DNA from: Mariniphaga sp.
Lineage (GTDB): Bacteria > Bacteroidota > Bacteroidia > Bacteroidales > Prolixibacteraceae
Length of the DNA: 64,000 nucleotides
Direction of reading: 5' to 3'
NCBI GenBank assembly: GCA_024636975.1
Contig: JAGXGA010000055.1
Coordinates: 1-64,000 of the forward strand
The notes under the pieces were generated by a model, which did not search any database, was not told the origin of the DNA, and was given only the letters and a program-made list of their open reading frames with translations. Positions 47,194 to 54,539 of this stretch are shown one piece after another. Numbering within the stretch: the first letter of the stretch is position 1; each line of letters opens with the position of its first letter. A program made the translations under genes and the position numbers.

Positions 47194-48234
47194 ATGGTAA
47201 GTAAACCACAAAATATCAACAATCTGTTTTCGGAAATCAAACAATTAATTGAAGAAGCAAGGCAAACCGTTGCTACAGTGGTTAACTCAGCAACAACAAT
47301 TTTATATTGGAATATTGGAAAGCGAATAAATACTGAGATTCTTGTTAATAAACGTGCCAAATATGGAAAGGAAGTTGTAAAATCACTTTCACAAGAATTA
47401 ACTAAAGAATACGGAAAGGGATGGAGTGAACAGCATATTTGGCATTGTCTACGCTTTGCGGAGACTTTTCCGGATAAAGAAATACTCTACGCGTTGAGTA
47501 GACAATTGAGCTGGACTCATTTTCGCACCATAATGTATTTAAACGATGAACTCAAACGCGAGTTTTACATTCAAATGACCAGAATTGAAAACTGGAATAC
47601 TCGTGTATTGAACGAGAAAATTGATTCGATGCTATTTGAAAGAACGGCAATCTCAAAAAAGCCTGAAGAACTTATAAAAAAAGAACTCAAAGAGTTGAAG
47701 GATGAAAACAAATTAAATCCAGACCTCGTTTTTCGTGACCCGTATTTTCTAAATTTTCTTGGTTTAGAAGACAATTACAGCGAAAAATCTTTGGAAGATG
47801 CTATTTTAAGGGAACTTGAAAAATTCATACTTGAGTTAGGGCAAGGTTTTACATTTGTTGAACGTCAGAAAAGAATGCTAATAGATGGAGATAATTTCAA
47901 ACTCGATTTACTGTTTTATCACCGAAAATTAAAACGTCTTGTAGCGATCGACTTAAAACTGGACAGGTTTAAAGCACAATACAAAGGTCAAATGGAATTA
48001 TACCTTCGCTATCTTGAAAAGTTTGAAACTGAAAAAGGAGAAAATACACCAATTGGGTTAATACTTTGTGCTGCAGGTTCAAAAGAGCAAATTGAATTAT
48101 TGCAACTTGAAGAATCGGGAATCAGAGTAGCAGAATATTTGGTTGAGTTACCACCAAAAGAATTGCTGCAAAGAAAATTACATAAAGTAATAGAACTGGA
48201 AAGGAAAAGATTACAAATGAAAAAATTGAAATAG
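47194..48234 (+). CDS. DUF1016 (YhcG-like) PD-(D/E)XK nuclease, copy 1
   Basis: A 346-residue protein. The N-terminal DUF1016_N domain (about residues 5-160) shows the family run of helices, with NSATTILYWNIGKRINTE, YGKEVVKSLSQEL and WSEQHIWHCLRFAETFPD. The C-terminal YhcG nuclease domain (about 170-340) has the PD-(D/E)XK core FKLDLLFYHRKLKRLVAIDLK, with D in KLDLLF and D-x-K in IDLK. These nucleases occur next to R-M, RhuM and toxin-antitoxin genes and are suspected defence or mobile-element functions; the biochemical role is not established. Intact. Confidence 0.9.
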   Translation: MVSKPQNINNLFSEIKQLIEEARQTVATVVNSATTILYWNIGKRINTEILVNKRAKYGKEVVKSLSQELTKEYGKGWSEQHIWHCLRFAETFPDKEILYALSRQLSWTHFRTIMYLNDELKREFYIQMTRIENWNTRVLNEKIDSMLFERTAISKKPEELIKKELKELKDENKLNPDLVFRDPYFLNFLGLEDNYSEKSLEDAILRELEKFILELGQGFTFVERQKRMLIDGDNFKLDLLFYHRKLKRLVAIDLKLDRFKAQYKGQMELYLRYLEKFETEKGENTPIGLILCAAGSKEQIELLQLEESGIRVAEYLVELPPKELLQRKLHKVIELERKRLQMKKLK

Positions 48235-48279
48235 CCGACGCACTTACACAAATCAACCCACAGCCCGAAAATTGCAAAA

Positions 48280-48486
48280 GAGCTTTTCTGCCTGCCACAA
48301 TTGGTTGAATTGTTTCAAACCACAAAACAAAATGTTAGTCTGCATATTAGAAACATTTTAAATGAAGGTGAACTGGACGAGAATTCAGTTGTCAAGGATT
48401 ACTTGACAACTGCGGCAGATGGTAAAAATTATTCAACAAAATATTACAACCTTGATGTAATTATATCGGTTGGTTACCGTGTAAAG
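48280..48486 (+). pseudogene. RhuM fragment 1 (internal part only)
   Basis: The frame LPQLVELFQTTKQNVSLHI (with the helix-turn-helix), then LNEGELDENSVVKDYLTTAA and NLDVIISVGYRVKS is the N-terminal third of a RhuM family protein. It has no start of its own and ends at 48486, where TCTTGTTTGATTACTAAG leads straight into repeat block 3. About two thirds of the gene is deleted. Confidence 0.8.
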
Positions 48487-48519
48487 TCTTGTTTGATTAC
48501 TAAGAACCCGTCTGAATGA

Positions 48520-49010
48520 AGGGGAATGTGTTCCAAAAGAGGATAAGCAGAAATTTAAGGTGATTCTGCCGGCCCTGTATCGGAGAGTCCGGGTGCAGCG
48601 GTTTCCCTGCCCGACTTCGTCATTCAGGCGGGCCTGCCCGACTGCCTGCCCGACTAAGGCATTCAGGCGGGCATACCGCTGATTTGCTGCCACAATTTGA
48701 AGGAAAGGTCTTAAGAAATATTGCTGTTTTATGAAACTTTCAGAATGAGTCAATCCCTCAGCTGCTGGGAACCTCATTTACTGCCTCGCCGTTCGCTCAG
48801 TCTGCTAATAGGCCTGGATGGAGAGGAACTGGAAAATTCAATTGTCAGGAATTTCCTGACAGTTCAAACCGAAGGTAAACGCGAGGTTCAGCCATTTGAA
48901 TAAAGAGGAAGGAATTCCTAAACAAAAGAACCACATGCACCAGCCGTTATACCTTTCCTTAAAAGAACAGAGAATAAAAAAAACCAGCCGCCGGTAAAAT
49001 AAATTTTAAA
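48520..49010 (+). repeat. Island repeat block 3 with hairpin element (48596-48681)
   Basis: GATAAGCAGAAATTTAAGG and GGGTGCAGCGG open the 86-bp hairpin, with three CTGCCCGACT and three ATTCAGGCGGGC units, ending in ATACCGCTG. It is followed by GCTGCCACAATTTGAAGG, TTGCTGTTTTATGAA and TTCGCTCAG modules. A sliver of RhuM DNA interrupts the module at 48814-48885, after which AGGAAGGAATTCC and CACATGCACCAGCCGTTATA resume. Confidence 0.82.
48814..48885 (+). pseudogene. RhuM sliver inside repeat block 3
   Basis: About 24 codons read GEELENSIVRNFLTVQTEGK, matching the EGEL--NSV-RNF-TTA-DGK part of RhuM. Both sides are repeat-module DNA, so this is a relic left by recombination. Confidence 0.6.
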
Positions 49011-49053
49011 GCGATAAATCAGAATTAACCAGGATAACAGATACAAACGTTGT

Positions 49054-49104
49054 CACAATTTTAGACAGTAATGCAACTGATAATTGTGGATTTTTGTATC
49101 TTTA
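49054..49104 (+). promoter_or_regulatory. Promoter and inverted repeat of the antitoxin/PIN pair
   Basis: CACAATT (49054-49060) and AATTGTG (49082-49088) form a perfect 7-bp inverted repeat just upstream of TATCTTTA (49097-49104), a near-consensus -7 box. It is suitable for antitoxin autorepression. Confidence 0.5.
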
Positions 49105-49120
49105 GGAAAATTGAATTGAT

Positions 49121-49327
49121 ATGATACTGGAAAGAACAAATAATGAAATATTAGTAAGATTGCCCGCAGACGTGGACTTGACTGAACTTCAAAATATGCT
49201 TGATTATCTTGAATACAAAGAAACTACTTCAAAGACAAAGGCAAATCAGAAAGATGTTGATGAGCTATCAGAATCTGTGAATAAAAACATCTGGGATAAA
49301 TTCAAAACCCAACGAAAACTTAAATGA
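49121..49327 (+). CDS. Small antitoxin-like protein upstream of PIN toxin
   Basis: A 68-residue protein: a swapped-hairpin-like N-terminus (ILERTNNEILVRLPADVDL) and a charged helical C-terminus (QKDVDELSESVNKNIWDKF). This fits VapB/DUF-type antitoxins seen before PIN toxins in Bacteroidota. It is separated from the toxin by 95 bp, an unusually wide gap for a TA pair, and the gap holds a hairpin sequence. Confidence 0.75.
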   Translation: MILERTNNEILVRLPADVDLTELQNMLDYLEYKETTSKTKANQKDVDELSESVNKNIWDKFKTQRKLK

Positions 49328-49330
49328 AAC

Positions 49331-49395
49331 GAACATGAATTTTGAAATGCGATATTCACAAACACGCATAAACAAAATTCATCGTAAGTTCCATC
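49331..49395 (+). repeat. Hairpin between antitoxin and PIN toxin genes
   Basis: GAAC-ATGAATTTTG and CAAAATTCAT-CGTAA-GTTC form a 10-bp perfect stem plus a 4-bp outer stem with a bulge. The outer frame AATGAAACGAACATG ... AAGTTCCATCCG matches the insert at 45386-45470, while the stem bases differ and compensate. Confidence 0.55.
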
Positions 49396-49422
49396 CGACT
49401 ATTAAAAATAAATTTTATACGG

Positions 49423-49890
49423 ATGAAAATTATCATTGACTCTAATATCGTTTTTAGTGCAATCCTAAACTCACAAAGTAAAATTGGACAAATAATTATT
49501 CTTGGTTCGAAATTTTTTAAATTCTACACTGTTGGATTACTTAAAGATGAGATTGAAGAACATAAAGATAAAATCCTTAAAATATCTGGCTTTACCAATC
49601 AGCAATTCATAAAATCTTATCAAATAATATCAAAACGGATTACATTTGTTGATGAAATACTAATTTCTGACAAAACCTTTCTCAAAGCGATAGATTTAGT
49701 TTCAGATATTGATGAAAATGATGCTTTATTTGTTGCCTTAACAAATCATCTTAATGGGAAATTATGGACAGGTGACAAAAAGTTGATTACAGGACTCAAG
49801 AAAAAAAAATACTCAAAGACCATTTCAACAAATGATCTATATGAGCAATTCATTGAAAAACAAAAAACAATCCGACGAAAGCTGAAATAA
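49423..49890 (+). CDS. PIN-domain toxin
   Basis: A 155-residue PIN-domain protein of the long type (COG2405/PIN_3-like). Active-site acids: D5 in IIIDSNIVFSAI, E44-type in LKDEIEEH, and DIDENDALFVAL plus TGDKKL near residues 93-120. It is a predicted RNA-cleaving toxin. The C-terminal tail (EKQKTIRRKLK) resembles the end of the antitoxin (FKTQRKLK). The gene stops just before repeat block 4. Confidence 0.85.
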   Translation: MKIIIDSNIVFSAILNSQSKIGQIIILGSKFFKFYTVGLLKDEIEEHKDKILKISGFTNQQFIKSYQIISKRITFVDEILISDKTFLKAIDLVSDIDENDALFVALTNHLNGKLWTGDKKLITGLKKKKYSKTISTNDLYEQFIEKQKTIRRKLK

Positions 49891-49894
49891 AAAT

Positions 49895-50290
49895 GGATGG
49901 TACCTGAGCACATTTCCCGCATAGCCGTTCGCTCAGCCGGCTGATGAACCAGCACGCCCGCCAGAATGTACCGGAAGGCACTCCAAAATACAAGAGCCAC
50001 ATGCACCAGCCTTTCGAGGGATTAGGTTGAGATTAATTACAGATACAAAATTCTGCAGCCCTGCATCGGAGCCCCCGGGACCAGCGGTTTCCCTGCCCGA
50101 CTACCTGCCCGACTACCTGCCCGACTACCTGCCCGACTACGTCATTCAGGCGGGCGTCATTCAGGCGGGCGAACCGCTGATTTGACCAACCCTAATGTAC
50201 AGGAGGCAATCCAACACCACAAAGGCCACATGCACCAGCCATTATACCTTTCCTTGTAAAAAATAAAGCATAAAAATAACCACCCGTCCG
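49895..50290 (+). repeat. Island repeat block 4 with hairpin element (50082-50179)
   Basis: It begins with the second module (GCCGTTCGCTCAGCCGGCTG containing the palindrome CAGCCGGCTG, CACGCCCGCCAGAATG, CACATGCACCAGCC), then restarts with GGGATTAGGTTGAGATTAA, CTGCATCGGAG and the hairpin. Four identical CTGCCCGACTAC units precede two CATTCAGGCGGGC units. CCACATGCACCAGCCATTAT appears a second time after the hairpin. So the block is a two-unit tandem. Confidence 0.85.
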
Positions 50291-50300
50291 CAATATTCTG

Positions 50301-50364
50301 CCCTAAAGCATCATTTGTCTAGCAATTCTTTTTTATCTTGATCCTTAAATTTTAGCTGAACCAG
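50301..50364 (+). promoter_or_regulatory. Conserved leader/promoter module, copy b
   Basis: CCTAAAGCATCATTTG, TTTTTTATCTTG and TTAAATTTTAGCTGAACC precede the RhuM start at 50365. TTTG at 50314-50317 and TATCTTG at 50334-50340 are possible -33 and -7 boxes, spaced 16 bp. Confidence 0.6.
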
Positions 50365-51103
50365 ATGATTATGAAAAAAGAACCTTTAAAAAATACCCCG
50401 GCACATGTAAAAATACTTTTACCTTAACATCAAAATAGATGTTCGCCTGGAGAATGAAACGGTTTGGCTCACCCAAGAGCAGATGCAAAACCTTTTTGGG
50501 AAATCAAAAGCTACTATTAGCGAACACATTAAAAATGTTTTTGAAGAAGGGGAATTGGATAAAAATTCAGTTGTTCGGAAATTCCGAACTACTGCATCAG
50601 ATGGCAAAAACTATGCAACTAATTTTTACAATTTAGATGTCATTATTTCAGTTGGCTACCGGGTAAAATCGGCACAGGGTACTCAATTCCGTATTTGGGC
50701 AACACAGCGATTAAAAGAGTACATTATCAAGGGCTTTACGCTCAATGATGACCGTTTCAAATCGGGCAGTTCAATGAACTATTTCAACGAGCTGCAAGAC
50801 CGTATTCGGGAGATACGTCTTTCGGAAAAATTCTTTTACCAAAAAATTAAAGACATCTACGCTACAAGTATAGATTACGACCAGAAAGATGAAAAAACCA
50901 TTGAATTTTTCAAAGTAGTGCAAAACAAACTGCTTTGGCAGAGAGTTGCTTACCCACGCAGGAAAAATTTCGCATAAAATGGCATTGGAAAAATCAGAAG
51001 AAGAATATGTAAAATTCAAAAAGCAACATAAAGCAATAGAGAGGGAAGCCAGTTTGAAAGAATTGGAAGCAGATATTAAAAAATTGAAGAAACCGAAAAA
51101 GTG
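50365..51103 (+). pseudogene. RhuM family protein, frameshifted and internally deleted
   Basis: The start MIMKKEPLKNTPAHVK runs into a stop at 50425, but the family sequence YFYLNIKIDVRLENETVWL continues one frame over, so one A is extra in the AAAAA run at 50409-50413. The body (FGKSKATISEHIKNVFEEGE, GYRVKSAQGTQFRIWATQRL, IYATSIDYDQKDEKTIEFF) reaches NKLLWQ at about 50940. There it jumps to HAGKISHKMALEK and ends in the normal Lys-rich C-terminus at 51103, in another frame. Roughly 90 residues are deleted. RhuM proteins are named after a Salmonella pathogenicity island gene; function unknown, with a helix-turn-helix N-terminus. Confidence 0.85.
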
Positions 51104-51109
51104 AAATTT

Positions 51110-51480
51110 ACAGACTGGCGGTGATTAGGTTGAGATTAAGCAGAGATGTATTGTGATTCTGCCACACCTGCATCGGAGCGTCCGGGAGCAGCGGTTTCCC
51201 TGCCCGACTGCCTGCCCGACTACGTCATTCAGGCGGGCGTCATTCAGGCGGGCAAACCGCTGATTTGCTGCCACAATTTGAAGGAGAAGCATTAAGAAGC
51301 ATTGCTGTTTTTATGAATCGTTCAGGATGAGGTTTACCTTTCTATCCGTCAGTCCGTTACCTGACGGAAACCGCATTTCCTGCATCGCCGTTCGCTTAGC
51401 TGGCTGATGAATTAGTAAACCCGCCTATATAAACTGGAAGGCGTTACGAAAACAAGAGGGCAAGCCGTTTTGCCTTTCCC
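51110..51480 (+). repeat. Island repeat block 5 with hairpin element (51189-51262)
   Basis: GGCGGTGATTAGGTTGAGAT, CATCGGAGCGTCCGGGAG, then the shortest complete hairpin form (two CTGCCCGACT and two CATTCAGGCGGGC units, GCAAACCGCTG). It continues with GCTGCCACAATTTGAAGGAG, GAAGCATTGCTGTTTTTATG, TATCCGTCAGTCCGTTACCT and GGAAGGCGTTACG. Confidence 0.85.
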
Positions 51481-51483
51481 TGA

Positions 51484-51515
51484 TTTGATTATTCAAAGCA
51501 AAATAATTATCTTTG
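51484..51515 (+). promoter_or_regulatory. Promoter of the HigBA pair
   Basis: TTTG (51484-51487), a 20-bp spacer, and TATCTTTG (51508-51515) match the Bacteroidota -33/-7 consensus on all defined positions. Confidence 0.7.
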
Positions 51516-51539
51516 ACGTCAGTAATGTAGAATGATAGT

Positions 51540-51595
51540 ATGATTGTTTCATTTGGTTCAAAGGATTATGATTGTTTCATTTGGTTCAAAGGATA
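51540..51595 (+). repeat. 28-bp tandem duplication over the toxin start
   Basis: The 28 bp beginning at 51540 with ATGATTGTTTCATTTGG are repeated at 51568 with a single difference at the last base. Because 28 is not a multiple of three, the upstream ATG is out of frame with the toxin, and only the ATG at 51568 opens it. Confidence 0.9.
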
Positions 51596-51843
51596 CTGAA
51601 AAGATTTGGAAGGGAGAACGTGTAAAAAAAATGCCAATTGAAATACAGCAAATTGGACGAAGAAAACTGAGAATGATTAGTAACTCCCAAAATTTGGCTG
51701 ATTTGAAAATTCCTCCATCCAACAGACTTGAAAAACTAAAAGGTTCAGATTTTTATAGTATTAGGATTAATGACCAATGGAGAATTGTATTTAGGTGGAT
51801 TGATAATATTGTACACGATGTTGAGATAGTTGATTATCATTAA
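51568..51843 (+). CDS. higB: HigB/RelE-type toxin
   Basis: A 91-residue toxin from the second ATG (MIVSFGSKDTEKIWKGERV). It has the HigB/plasmid-maintenance killer pattern: RKLRMISNSQNLADLKIPPSNRLE-type central helix, then SIRINDQWRIVFRW and the C-terminal VEIVDYH. Such toxins cut mRNA on the ribosome. The antitoxin follows 18 bp later. A 28-bp duplication provides a decoy ATG and could lower toxin translation. Confidence 0.9.
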   Translation: MIVSFGSKDTEKIWKGERVKKMPIEIQQIGRRKLRMISNSQNLADLKIPPSNRLEKLKGSDFYSIRINDQWRIVFRWIDNIVHDVEIVDYH

Positions 51844-51861
51844 TTAATTGGAGGGTTAAAA

Positions 51862-52179
51862 ATGGACAGATTAGCAAATATACATCCTGGGGAGATTTTA
51901 CTTGAGGAATTTTTACGTCCTCTTGAGATTACTGCTTACAGATTATCAAAGGATACCGAAATACCACAAACTCGTATTTCACAGATTATTAAAGGTAAAC
52001 GGAGAATTACTGCCGATACAGCACTTAGATTTTCATCCTATTTCGGTACGACTGCAAAATTTTGGCTTGGACTTCAAGACGACTATGATATCGAAGAAGA
52101 GAAAAAAGACAAGCAAGAGCTATTGACAAAAATAAAGATAAGCGCACCACAATCGGGTCAATGGCCGGTGAACAGTTAA
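51862..52179 (+). CDS. higA: HigA antitoxin (XRE type)
   Basis: A 105-residue helix-turn-helix antitoxin of the HigA/VapI family: IHPGEILLEEFLRPLEITAY, LSKDTEIPQTRISQIIKGKR and ADTALRFSSYFGTTAKFWLGLQ. A ribosome-binding-like GGAGGG precedes the ATG. The last dozen residues (SAPQSGQWPVNS) do not look native and merge into the repeat module GTTAAGCCAACCGGAG, so the 3-prime end may have been altered by recombination. Confidence 0.9.
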   Translation: MDRLANIHPGEILLEEFLRPLEITAYRLSKDTEIPQTRISQIIKGKRRITADTALRFSSYFGTTAKFWLGLQDDYDIEEEKKDKQELLTKIKISAPQSGQWPVNS

Positions 52180-52184
52180 GCCAA

Positions 52185-52600
52185 CCGGAGCTCCCCCGCC
52201 TATATGCAATAGTGGCGGGATTAGGTTAAAAATAAGTAGAGATTTTTTTGTGATTCTACCAGTCCAGCATCGGAGTGCCTGGGTGCAGCGGTTTCCCTGC
52301 CCGACTGCCTGCCCGACTAAGGCATTCAGGCGGGCCTGCCCGACTAAGGCATTCAGGCGGGCGTCATTCAGGCGGGCGAACCGCTGATTGATTACAGATC
52401 TGCTCTCCCTGCATCCTGTTTACCTTTCATCCTGCCGTCAGCCTGAATGTTAAGGAAAGCTTTCCAAAAACATAAGGTGCCACCTGCACCAGCCGTTATT
52501 GCCTTTTCCAGGAAGGAATGGAAAAAAACCAGTCGCCAGATTCAATGTTTATGAAACAAAAACGTTCCATGAGAGACACTTAACGATGATAAATTGCAAA
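52185..52600 (+). repeat. Island repeat block 6 with hairpin element (52286-52385)
   Basis: GGCGGGATTAGGTT, CAGCATCGGAGTGCCTGGG, then the 100-bp hairpin with three CTGCCCGACT units and three ATTCAGGCGGGC units. From about 52376 on, the DNA is nearly the same as 45901-46140 and forms the left part of the duplicated VapBC segment. Confidence 0.85.
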
Positions 52601-52633
52601 AGATTTGCTAATTTTGCATATAAGCCAAATGTT

Positions 52634-52861
52634 ATGGCTGATATCGTATTAAAATACAGTTTATTAAATAACAATGCAAGAAATCAGGTAAATGATTTCC
52701 TGGATTTTCTTCTTCAAAAGCAGAGGGAAAAAGGAAATAATTCGCTTTCATCGTACAAGAAAAAGATACTTGGTGTTACTACATGGTCGGATTCAGATAT
52801 TGAAGCTTTTCAAGTGAATCAGAAGTTATTTAACTCATCGTGGAAACCTGAAAAATGGTAG
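52634..52861 (+). CDS. Antitoxin of VapBC-type pair, copy 2
   Basis: A 75-residue duplicate of the antitoxin at 46157, with few changes (VLKYSLLNNNARN for VIKYSLLNNSARN, FNSSWK for FNTSWK). The frame is open further upstream to 52499, but the ATG at 52634 matches copy 1 and lies 25 bp after the same TAATTTTG promoter box. The stop overlaps the toxin start. Confidence 0.85.
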   Translation: MADIVLKYSLLNNNARNQVNDFLDFLLQKQREKGNNSLSSYKKKILGVTTWSDSDIEAFQVNQKLFNSSWKPEKW

Positions 52862-53226
52862 TTGACACGAGTATTTTTATTGAATACCTGAGAGCAAAAG
52901 GCAAGAAAAAGAGTACGCTGTTTGCAATACCAGATGCAACGCAACTTTACATTTCATCTGTTACCATGTATGAGCTTTTAATAGGTGCAACAGATGAAAA
53001 CAAGCAAAAGGACACAAAACTTCTTACAGAGGATTTACCAGTGCTGCCGTTCGATGAGAGTGTGTCCAAAAAAGCTGCTGAAATATATCATCAACTCCGC
53101 CTGACAAATAATATGATCGAATTTCGCGAACTATTAATAGCCGCTACATGCCTGGTTTTCGAATTGCCATTAAAGACTCTGAATAAGAAACTTTTCGAAA
53201 GAATCAAAGGACTCAATATTCAATAA
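52855..53226 (+). CDS. vapC: PIN-domain toxin VapC, copy 2
   Basis: A 123-residue duplicate of the toxin at 46378, same length, about 92-95% identical. The PIN residue pattern VVDTSIFIEYL and MYELLIGA is kept. In the third motif RDIF has become RELL, so the acid is one methylene longer, and KKHFER has become KKLFER. Cross-neutralisation with copy 1 is very likely. Confidence 0.88.
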   Translation: MVVDTSIFIEYLRAKGKKKSTLFAIPDATQLYISSVTMYELLIGATDENKQKDTKLLTEDLPVLPFDESVSKKAAEIYHQLRLTNNMIEFRELLIAATCLVFELPLKTLNKKLFERIKGLNIQ

Positions 53227-53820
53227 CACTACCACCATTTGGGTAGGCGGCTGACGGACAAAAAATCCACCAGTGCACCTCTCACACCACCACCGTATTT
53301 AAGGGTCTCCTATACGACAGTTCGTTAATCCGTCTCCTGCCGAAAACCGCATTTCCTGCATCTCCGTTCGCTCAGCCGGCTGATGGACCAATACGCCCGC
53401 CTGAATGAACGGGAAGGCGTTCCAAAAACAAAAAGGGTCACATGTACCAGCCTGGCGGGATTAGGTTGAGAATAAGCAGAGATTTATTGTAATTCTCCCA
53501 GCCTTGCATCGGAGCGCCCGGGTGCAGCAGTTTCCCTGCCCGACTGCCTGCCCGACTACGTCATTCAGGCGGGCGTCATTCAGGCGGGCATACCGCTGAT
53601 TTGCTGCATAAGGATAAGTGATTAAGTAGAGATTAAGTAGAGATTTATTGTGATTCGTAGTGGGGAGGGCATTCTAAAACATAAGGGCCTGGAAGCACCG
53701 CCGTTTCGCCTTTATCCGTCAGTCCATCAGCTGCAGAAAACCACATTTCCTGCATCGCCATTCGCTCAGCCGGCTATTGGAATCCATACCCCCGCATGAA
53801 TGGACGGGAAGGAGAACCTT
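53227..53820 (+). repeat. Island repeat block 7 with hairpin element (53525-53598)
   Basis: A tandem of two module sets. The first: GCATTTCCTGCATCTCCG, TTCGCTCAGCCGGCTGATGG, ACGCCCGCCTGAATGAACGG, GGAAGGCGTTCCAAAAAC. Then GGCGGGATTAGGTTGAG and the 74-bp hairpin, here with CAGCAGTTTCCC (one base change in the left arm). A second set with GATTAAGTAGAGATTAAGTA, CATCGCCATTCGCTCAGCCG and GGACGGGAAGG follows. Confidence 0.82.
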
Positions 53821-53832
53821 TCTGTATAAAAT

Positions 53833-53867
53833 TTTGTTTCCCCATAAGGAAATGTTCCTTATATTTG
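53833..53867 (+). promoter_or_regulatory. Promoter and operator of the RelE/HTH pair
   Basis: TATATTTG (53860-53867) is a perfect -7 box; TTTG at 53833 is a possible -33 box at 23 bp. ATAAGGAA-ATG-TTCCTTAT (53844-53862) is a perfect 8-bp palindrome overlapping the -7 box, a natural site for the HTH antitoxin. Confidence 0.7.
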
Positions 53868-53881
53868 TACAATTTACTGTG

Positions 53882-54223
53882 ATGAATAAATATGCGATAG
53901 TTTTTTTGGAATGGGCTAAAGCTTTTCTTGATTCACTTGACAATAAAACCAGAAAAAAAGTAATATACAATATTTGGAAATCAAGAGATGTTAATGATCC
54001 AGAATTATTTAAAAAGCTGGAAGGAAATATTTGGGAATTCAGAACACAATACCTGGCTAAACATATCCGACTTCTTGCATTTTGGGACAAAACCGAAAAG
54101 GCAGAAACTCTTGTTATTGCAACTCATGGTTTTATTAAGAAGACACAGAAAACACCGAAGTCGGAGATTGAAAAAGCTGAAAAGATTAGAAAACAATATT
54201 TTGAAGAAAAAGGAGGTAAGTAA
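53882..54223 (+). CDS. RelE/Gp49-like toxin
   Basis: A 113-residue toxin of the phage Gp49/HigB-2-like RelE group: FLEWAKAFLDSLDNKTRKKV, FKKLEGNIWEFRTQYLAKHIRLLAFWD and LVIATHGFIKKTQKTP. The ATG at 53882 is chosen because it follows the promoter by 15 bp and begins the fold (MNKYAIVFL); the frame is open further upstream only through repeat DNA. A GGAGG at the 3-prime end (54212-54216) serves the antitoxin. Confidence 0.88.
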   Translation: MNKYAIVFLEWAKAFLDSLDNKTRKKVIYNIWKSRDVNDPELFKKLEGNIWEFRTQYLAKHIRLLAFWDKTEKAETLVIATHGFIKKTQKTPKSEIEKAEKIRKQYFEEKGGK

Positions 54224-54224
54224 A

Positions 54225-54539
54225 ATGAAAAAGTACACATTAGATGAATTAACCGATAAATATATTGGAGAAAAAGGTTCAACAGAAAGAGAACAATTTG
54301 ATTTTGAACTTAAGTTGGACATACTTGGAGATATGATAAAAAAAGCAAGGAAAGAAAAACATTTGACACAAGAACAGTTAGGGAAATTGGTTGGCGTTCA
54401 AAAAGCTCAAATTTCCAAAATTGAAAATAATGCAAAGGATGTCAGGTTATCAACGATTATGAAAGTTTTTAATGCTTTAAAAGCAACAGTTAAAATGACA
54501 ATTGATTTTGATTCAAACACTCATTTGGAGATAGCCTAA
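54225..54539 (+). CDS. XRE-family antitoxin
   Basis: A 104-residue protein with a C-terminal helix-turn-helix: IKKARKEKHLTQEQLGKLVG and QKAQISKIENNAKDVRLS. The N-terminal 40 residues (LDELTDKYIGEKGSTEREQF) form the toxin-binding part. It is one of the few genes here with a good Shine-Dalgarno, AGGAGG at 54211-54216, eight bases before the ATG and inside the toxin's last codons. It probably represses the pair through the palindrome at 53844. Confidence 0.9.
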   Translation: MKKYTLDELTDKYIGEKGSTEREQFDFELKLDILGDMIKKARKEKHLTQEQLGKLVGVQKAQISKIENNAKDVRLSTIMKVFNALKATVKMTIDFDSNTHLEIA

